NCBI GenBank assembly: GCA_964529445.1
Contig: CAZGWJ010000079.1
Coordinates: forward strand, 1-12,258
Source of the DNA: CAZGWJ01 sp964529445
GTDB lineage: Bacteria; Oederibacteriota; Muellerivitia; Muellerivitales; Muellerivitaceae
Direction of reading: 5' to 3'
Length of the DNA stretch: 12,258 nucleotides
Notes under the pieces: generated by a model
The model's input: the letters and a program-made list of their open reading frames with translations, nothing else
Databases searched by the model: none
What the model was told of the DNA's origin: nothing
Shown here: one piece after another, positions 6,257 through 12,258 of the stretch
How the letters are laid out: every line of letters begins with the position of its first letter
Position numbering within the stretch: position 1 is the stretch's first letter
Made by a program: the position numbers and the translations under genes

Positions 6257-6814
6257 TCAACCCTTTTTGAACAAGGTCAAGGCCGTATCCCCGTACATCC
6301 TCTGCCGGACCAGGGGCCAGGGGAAATCCGGAGGAAATTCAACGTCTTTTGCCGAGTGTTCCACGGCCAGGATCCCGTTCCGTTCGAGGATCGGGGCGAT
6401 TTTAAGGATTTCCAGGACCCTGGACAGGACGCCCGGTCCATAGGGGGGATCGGCGAGGATCACATCGAAGATCCCACCCTCGCGTTGCAAACGCTGGCAG
6501 GCGCCCAGAACGTCCTCCCCGATGATCCGGACACGGGGATCCCCGGCAACCACATCGAGGGAATCGAGATTATCCCGTATCAGGGCGAGACTGCCGGGAT
6601 GCTCGTCGACGAACGTCACGAAACCGGCCCCTCGGCTCAGCGCTTCGATGCCGAGACTCCCCGTTCCGGCATACAGATCGAGGACCCGGTTTTCGCCCAA
6701 GGACCCGATCATATTGAAGAGCGCGCCCTTAACCTTGTCGGAGGTGGGCCGCACGCGTTGATCCTTCCCGGCCTTCAGGGGCCGGCTTCGATAGGTTCCC
6801 GCGATGATCCTCAT
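6257..6814 (-). CDS. rsmD: 16S rRNA (guanine966-N2)-methyltransferase RsmD
   Basis: An S-adenosylmethionine-dependent enzyme that methylates G966 of 16S rRNA in the small subunit. The product is 185 residues. It begins MRIIAGTYRSRPL, has the SAM-binding motif LDLYAGTGSLGIEALSRGA at about residues 45-63 and the catalytic ADPPYG at 121-126, whose DPPY is typical of N2-guanine or N6-adenine methyltransferases. The ATG at 6814 behind a G-rich site gives the family's normal start. A TTG at 6859 would create a 4-nt TTGA overlap with recG and add 15 glycine- and serine-rich residues, so it is less likely but not excluded. It lies 41 nt after recG. Confidence 0.95.
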   Translation of the reverse strand: MRIIAGTYRSRPLKAGKDQRVRPTSDKVKGALFNMIGSLGENRVLDLYAGTGSLGIEALSRGAGFVTFVDEHPGSLALIRDNLDSLDVVAGDPRVRIIGEDVLGACQRLQREGGIFDVILADPPYGPGVLSRVLEILKIAPILERNGILAVEHSAKDVEFPPDFPWPLVRQRMYGDTALTLFKKG

Positions 6815-6855
6815 GCCCCCATCCGAACCGGACGATCCAACCCCGCCCCAGTCGT

Positions 6856-9370
<2,515 letters not shown>

Positions 9371-9378
<8 letters not shown>

Positions 9379-9400
9379 GGAAGCGGGATGCGCCTATAAT
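9371..9400 (+). promoter_or_regulatory. Sigma-70 promoter for rpmB
   Basis: A perfect -10 box TATAAT at 9395-9400 is preceded after 18 nt by a weak -35 TTGTTC at 9371-9376. It faces rpmB, which begins about 100 nt downstream. The -35 overlaps the proposed first codons of the divergent recG. Confidence 0.65.
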
Positions 9401-9417
9401 GCCGCCCTTGTCGGCCG

Positions 9418-9456
9418 CAGGCCGGGACCATGCCGTTCGAAGACCCGCCCGGCCTG
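9418..9456 (+). other. Hairpin in the rpmB leader
   Basis: CAGGCCGGG (9418-9426) and CCCGGCCTG (9448-9456) are exact complements, giving a 9-bp GC-rich stem with a 21-nt loop in the rpmB mRNA leader. A competing 5-bp stem, CGGCC/GGCCG at 9412-9424, shares bases with its left arm. It could be a regulatory fold for L28 expression; no known leader motif is recognised. Confidence 0.55.
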
Positions 9457-9501
9457 AACCGCGTCCGAAAACAAGTCCATTTTGAAGGAGCCGTTCCCGT
9501 C

Positions 9502-9756
9502 ATGTCCTACACGTGCGATATCTGTCACAAGGGTTCGATCAAAGCCCGGAGCATCACCCGCCGAGGCAAGCCGAAGAAGGAAGGCGGCATCGGCTTGAAC
9601 ATCACGGGTTCCTCCAAACGTCGGCAGATGCCGAACCTGCATCCTCTGCGAGCCATCGTTGACGGCCGGCCCCAGCGCCTCCTGGTTTGTACCCGTTGCC
9701 TGCGTTCCGGCAAGGTCACCAAGCGGCCCTTGAAACTGAAGAAGGTCGCCGTCTGA
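9502..9756 (+). CDS. rpmB: 50S ribosomal protein L28, zinc-binding form
   Basis: An 84-residue large-subunit ribosomal protein. It begins MSYTCDICHKGS with cysteines 5 and 8, and has a second pair at 63 and 66 (CTRC), the zinc-binding form of L28. The core SSKRRQMPNLHPLRA matches the family KRRxxPNL motif. ATG 9502 is chosen because the family starts at this point and GAAGGAG lies upstream at 9484-9490, with slightly long spacing of 11 nt. The frame is open upstream to an ATG at 9430, but those residues fall in the structured leader. It is the only plus-strand gene in the window, transcribed alone and divergently from recG, with its own promoter and terminator. Confidence 0.95.
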   Translation: MSYTCDICHKGSIKARSITRRGKPKKEGGIGLNITGSSKRRQMPNLHPLRAIVDGRPQRLLVCTRCLRSGKVTKRPLKLKKVAV

Positions 9757-9776
9757 TCCGACCCGGATCCGTCCTC

Positions 9777-9807
9777 AAGGGCTCCCGGGAACGGGGGCCC
9801 TTTTTTT
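9777..9807 (+). terminator. Intrinsic terminator of rpmB
   Basis: An 11-bp stem (AAGGGCTCCCG at 9777-9787 with CGGGGGCCCTT at 9792-9802, one G-T pair) closes a GGAA tetraloop. It runs into seven T at 9801-9807, 20 nt after the rpmB stop. This is a textbook Rho-independent terminator. It also separates rpmB from the convergent lipoprotein gene ending at 9817. Confidence 0.95.
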
Positions 9808-9816
9808 ATTGGCCTC

Positions 9817-10215
9817 TCAACGCAGGACATGCCCCTTGAGTTTCCAGGTGCCACTCTTCCACTGCCAGGCATAGGTCTCGCTCGAATAACTGGGAACCGT
9901 CCCGGTCTGGAAGGACCAGTTGATCTTGACCTTGGCCGTATCGTCCCCGATCCAGGCCATCGAACTGATGACCCCTCCCGTCAGGACGCCGTCCTGCACC
10001 CATGCTTTCCGCATGAGTTCCTTCAGTTCGTCCGGACCCGGAAGTCCCGCGTCCGTCTGGGCAAAGGCCGCAGTCCATTCCTCCTGGACGACCCGCTGGA
10101 TGAACGCGTCCGAAACGGATTTCAGAGCCAGTTCGCGGGATGATCGCTCCGCCGGGGTCACGGAACATCCCGCCAAAAGGACAAGCCCCGCCGCCAGGCA
10201 CATCATCAATCGCAT
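9817..10215 (-). CDS. Small predicted lipoprotein of unknown function
   Basis: A 132-residue protein that I do not recognise. It begins with a short hydrophobic signal (MRLMMCLAAGLVLL) ending in a lipobox LAGC, so signal peptidase II should cut before Cys17 and leave a lipid-anchored protein at the cell envelope. After the signal there is a helical stretch (about residues 25-70). The C-terminal half is rich in aromatic residues and alternating strands, with W/Y-containing segments such as KVKINWSF and YAWQWKSGTWKLKG. A helix followed by curved strands would fit an NTF2-like (SnoaL/DUF4878-type) fold, but this is a guess from pattern. ATG 10215 has a strong G-rich site 6 nt upstream. It follows rpiB by 30 nt, likely in one transcript, and converges with rpmB. 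Confidence 0.8.
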   Translation of the reverse strand: MRLMMCLAAGLVLLAGCSVTPAERSSRELALKSVSDAFIQRVVQEEWTAAFAQTDAGLPGPDELKELMRKAWVQDGVLTGGVISSMAWIGDDTAKVKINWSFQTGTVPSYSSETYAWQWKSGTWKLKGHVLR

Positions 10216-10245
10216 GCAATCCCCCCTTCCGCCCGTACAGGGCCG

Positions 10246-10701
10246 TCAACTCTTCAGATGATCGCGCTCGATCCGGATAATCTGCGCCACCCTTCGGGCA
10301 TGCCGTTCCTCGCCGCTGAAACCGGCGGAAAGCCAGATGTCCAGCAAACGCAAGTTGGTTTCCAAGGAATTCAACCGTCCCGCTAGGACCAGAACGTTCG
10401 AATCATTGTGGGGCCGAGTGTCGTGTGCTTGTTGTTCCATGACGCAGAGGGCCGCACGGACTCCAGGCACCTTGTTGGCCGCGATGGACATGCCGATGCC
10501 CGTTCCGCAAAGAAGGATGCCCAGATCGGCTTTTCCGCCCACAACCGATTCCGCCACGGAACGGGCGATGGGGGGATAGTCGCAGGGTTGTTCCTCGTGC
10601 GTTCCGTGATCCTGCACGGAATGGCCCGCTTCCTTCAGATGGGAGACGATCCCCTGTTTCTGGGCAAAACCCGCGTGGTCGGAACCGATGGCGATGTTCA
10701 T
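10246..10701 (-). CDS. rpiB: Ribose-5-phosphate isomerase B RpiB
   Basis: Interconverts ribose 5-phosphate and ribulose 5-phosphate in the pentose phosphate pathway. The product is 151 residues. It has IGSDHAGF at the N-terminus, the active-site loop LLCGTGIGMSIAANK with base Cys65, and DTRPHNDSNVLVLAGR with His98, all LacAB/RpiB signatures. ATG 10701 follows a GGGAG site. The frame extends 20 codons upstream without similarity. It lies 78 nt after the phosphatase gene and 30 nt before the lipoprotein gene. Cysteine at position 65 supports RpiB rather than a galactose-6-phosphate isomerase subunit, but related sugar substrates cannot be excluded. Confidence 0.95.
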   Translation of the reverse strand: MNIAIGSDHAGFAQKQGIVSHLKEAGHSVQDHGTHEEQPCDYPPIARSVAESVVGGKADLGILLCGTGIGMSIAANKVPGVRAALCVMEQQAHDTRPHNDSNVLVLAGRLNSLETNLRLLDIWLSAGFSGEERHARRVAQIIRIERDHLKS

Positions 10702-10779
10702 GGTGCTCCCTGGCATGATTTGTACGACACACGGATGTTCCGCATCCAAAAAAAGAACCACCCCATCGGAAGTTCCCCG

Positions 10780-11253
10780 TCACAGCCCAGGACGGGAAAG
10801 GTCCTCACCTAATCGAAGCACCGCCTTTTCGACGTATCCGAGGATCTGGTCGCGCGACCGGCGATAGGCCTCCAGGTCCGCACCCGCCGGATCCTCGACT
10901 TCCGTCATGCCCTCGCCCGCCCATTCCGACAGGAGATGAACCTTGCCCTCGAGGGACGGCATCTTTCTCAGGATGGCGTCCTTGTGCTTCTGCGTCATCG
11001 TCACGATCCGATCGCTGGCGAGGGCCATCTCGCGAGAGAAGGGCCTGCTTTTGTGGGCCGAAAGGTCCAATCCCACCTCCCGGGCGGCCTCCCGCGCATG
11101 GTCGGAAGCGGGCAGGGGCGCGAACACCGCCAAACCGGCCGACAGGACGGTGAGATCGAGACCCGCTTCCAGGGCGGCCTTCCTCATGCCGGCCTCGGCC
11201 AAGGGGCTCCGACAGGTGTTTCCGGTACAGATGAAAACGATGGTCTTGGACAC
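10780..11253 (-). CDS. ywlE: Low-molecular-weight protein phosphatase, YwlE (protein-arginine phosphatase) type
   Basis: A 157-residue LMW-PTP-fold enzyme. The P-loop is CTGNTCRS with nucleophile Cys9 and Arg15; the general acid is Asp121 in EDPAGADLEAYRRSRDQI. In this family CxGNxCRS with Thr at the sixth position of the loop (Thr13 here) marks YwlE-type phosphoarginine phosphatases, whereas tyrosine phosphatases usually have Ile. The DPxG motif, rather than DPY, also points to YwlE. The GTG start at 11253 has a weak GGCGGA site. Gene order tsaC-ywlE-rpiB matches ywlC-(ywlD)-ywlE-ywlF of Bacillus. No arginine kinase (McsB) is in view, so the substrate is inferred and could still be phosphotyrosine. 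Confidence 0.85.
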   Translation of the reverse strand: MSKTIVFICTGNTCRSPLAEAGMRKAALEAGLDLTVLSAGLAVFAPLPASDHAREAAREVGLDLSAHKSRPFSREMALASDRIVTMTQKHKDAILRKMPSLEGKVHLLSEWAGEGMTEVEDPAGADLEAYRRSRDQILGYVEKAVLRLGEDLSRPGL

Positions 11254-11306
11254 GAGTTCCGCCTAGCAGGATGCCATAGAAGCCCCGCGTCGATGAGATT
11301 TCACTT

Positions 11307-11351
11307 CCTGCGAACCGCAGGGTCCGCGGTTCTCCGCGGAAAGAACGCAGG
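11307..11351. repeat. Cluster of overlapping palindromes between tsaC and ywlE
   Basis: Within 45 bp, CCTGCG (11307-11312) can pair with CGCAGG at 11316-11321 or at 11346-11351. GAACCGC (11312-11318) can pair with GCGGTTC (11326-11332), and TCCGCGG (11323-11329) with CCGCGGA (11334-11340). Some of these stems exclude each other. No T-run follows, so it is not a plain terminator. It may be a REP-like element or a structured mRNA spacer. Confidence 0.6.
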
Positions 11352-11379
11352 TTTCAGCGAAGGCATCATCCTCATCATG

Positions 11380-12036
11380 CTAAACCCCGATCTTCTCCAG
11401 GAGTCGTTTGACCCGCTCGATGTCTTCCGGGGCCACGCATCCCTCCCGAACGAGTTTGGGCCCGCGTCCCGTTACCTTCAGGATGGCCGTCCCGCCGGGA
11501 AGCGGACAAGGACCCGCATCCAGGACCGCATCCGCGTGCTCAAGGATCCCGGGATCCAGGTCCTCGAAATCCACCGGACTGACGGACCCCGTGAAATTGG
11601 CGCTCGTGACCGCAAGGGTGTCCCCCACGGCCCGAAGCAGGTCCAACGCGATACCGTGGTCCGGGCAACGCAGGGCCACCGTTCCATCCGGTCCGACCAG
11701 GCCGGGTGGAAGGCGGAGTTTCGTCCGAAGGATCAGGGTATAGGGCCCCGGCCAGATGCGTTTCAGGGAATCGAGGTCCTTCTCCTGGAGCATGGCGATC
11801 TCCAGAGCCACCTCAGGCCGTGAGATGAGCAGGGGCAGCGAATGGTCCCGAGGCCGCTCCTTCATGGCGAACGCCCGTTCGAGCGCCTTCGGGAAACGGA
11901 TGGACGCCCCGATGGCGTAACTCGTATCGGTCGGGAAGACGGCGACCCCCCCCTTACCGAGGATCTCGGAGACCTTCAGGAATTCTTCCCGTTTGTAGGT
12001 GAGCGCGCTCATATCCGCCTTTTCCATGACTCCCAT
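11380..12036 (-). CDS. tsaC: L-threonylcarbamoyladenylate synthase (TsaC/YwlC, YrdC domain)
   Basis: Makes threonylcarbamoyl-AMP from threonine, bicarbonate and ATP, the first step of the t6A modification at position 37 of ANN-decoding tRNAs. The product is 218 residues. YrdC-domain signatures are FPTDTSYAIG (usual PTDTVYGLG) at residues 34-43, KERPRDHSLPLLI at 59-71, WPGPYTLIL at 95-103, RCPDH at 123-127 and TSANFTG at 144-150. There is no C-terminal Sua5 domain, so it is the short TsaC form. Three in-frame ATGs lie at 12036, 12027 and 12012. The first has AAGGGAAG upstream and lies just after a candidate promoter, so it is preferred. An upstream neighbour is purD; ywlE follows after 126 nt. 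Confidence 0.94.
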   Translation of the reverse strand: MGVMEKADMSALTYKREEFLKVSEILGKGGVAVFPTDTSYAIGASIRFPKALERAFAMKERPRDHSLPLLISRPEVALEIAMLQEKDLDSLKRIWPGPYTLILRTKLRLPPGLVGPDGTVALRCPDHGIALDLLRAVGDTLAVTSANFTGSVSPVDFEDLDPGILEHADAVLDAGPCPLPGGTAILKVTGRGPKLVREGCVAPEDIERVKRLLEKIGV

Positions 12037-12061
12037 TCTTCCCTTCCCCGCACCGGGAGCA

Positions 12062-12090
12062 ATTCTACCCTTTTCATGGGTCCCTGTTCA
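12062..12090 (-). promoter_or_regulatory. Candidate sigma-70 promoter for tsaC
   Basis: On the minus strand, TGAACA (12090-12085, 4 of 6 to consensus) and TAGAAT (12067-12062, 5 of 6) are separated by 17 nt. Transcription would begin about 18 nt before the tsaC ATG. It lies in the 90-nt gap after purD. Confidence 0.5.
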
Positions 12091-12126
12091 CTTCCCGGAC
12101 CGCCAAAAGTGTCCCGACAAATCGAC

Positions 12127-12258
12127 TCATCGGACGGCTCGCCAGGCGATGTCCTTCCGGTAATGGGCCCCCTCGAAGCGGATCAAGGCCACCGCCTCGT
12201 AGGCCCTCGCCACCGCCTCCCGGATCCCGCTTCCCATCCCCGTCACACACAAGACGCG
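12127..12258 (-). CDS. purD: Phosphoribosylamine-glycine ligase PurD, C-terminal end only
   Basis: The last 43 codons and stop of a gene that enters from beyond the window. The product joins glycine to phosphoribosylamine in the second step of de novo purine synthesis (ATP-grasp family). The residues read RVLCVTGMGSGIREAVARAY, then EAVALIRFEGAHYRKDIAWRAV and Arg-stop. This matches the PurD C-terminal pattern GRVLxVTxxGxxxxEAxxxAYxAVxxIxFxGxxYRxDI. The stop is TGA at 12129-12127. The catalytic domains are not visible, so the call rests on this tail alone. Confidence 0.88.
   Translation of the reverse strand, partial: RVLCVTGMGSGIREAVARAYEAVALIRFEGAHYRKDIAWRAVR

Noticed and set aside
10748..10779. 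Terminator between ywlE and rpiB (seven T on the minus strand at 10748-10754)
   Set aside because: Only a 4-bp stem (GAAC/GTTC) precedes the T-run, too weak to call.

Overview
This is a GC-rich bacterial chromosomal window. It is densely packed with housekeeping genes, nearly all on the minus strand; only rpmB is on the plus strand. Every protein with a recognisable family is a conserved core gene. I see no transposase, phage gene, CRISPR array, rRNA or tRNA. The blocks recG-rsmD-coaD and yceD-rpmF-plsX-fabH-fabD-fabG-acpP-fabF, plus a diderm-like lipoprotein, would suit a Gram-negative lineage such as Desulfobacterota/Deltaproteobacteria or Nitrospirota. The sequence alone does not settle the phylum.

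Layout along minus-strand transcription, high to low coordinates. (1) 12258-9817 holds the C-terminal end of purD (cut by the window edge), tsaC (tRNA t6A synthesis), a YwlE-type low-molecular-weight phosphatase, rpiB (pentose phosphate pathway) and a small unrecognised lipoprotein. The tsaC/ywlE/rpiB grouping matches ywlC-ywlE-ywlF of Bacillus subtilis. (2) 9371-9807 is a self-contained plus-strand rpmB unit: promoter, structured leader, L28 gene and a strong intrinsic terminator. (3) 9378-5711 is a recG-rsmD-coaD cluster, with a divergent, N-terminally extended RecG. (4) 5710-5359 has no gene. It carries a consensus sigma-70 promoter facing the fab cluster, then a leader of about 210 nt with an unusual near-perfect 26-bp direct repeat, a 9-bp hairpin and possible alternative pairings around the first ribosome-binding site. 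(5) 5358-1 is the lipid-initiation operon: yceD, rpmF, plsX, fabH, fabD, fabG, acpP and the first 164 codons of fabF, which runs off the window at its catalytic cysteine.

Functional logic of the fab operon: FabD charges the acyl carrier protein with malonate, FabH starts chains, FabG reduces and FabF elongates. PlsX diverts acyl-ACP to phospholipid synthesis. Ribosomal protein L32 is co-transcribed, which may tie membrane synthesis to ribosome synthesis. CoaD, just upstream, makes the CoA precursor from which the ACP prosthetic group is derived.

No clearly novel multigene system is visible. The signals I could not explain are non-coding: the repeat-bearing leader upstream of yceD, inverted arms bracketing its -35 box, a cluster of competing palindromes between tsaC and ywlE, and a leader hairpin before rpmB. 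Among proteins, the divergent RecG, the arginine-phosphatase-like enzyme and the orphan lipoprotein deserve a second look.
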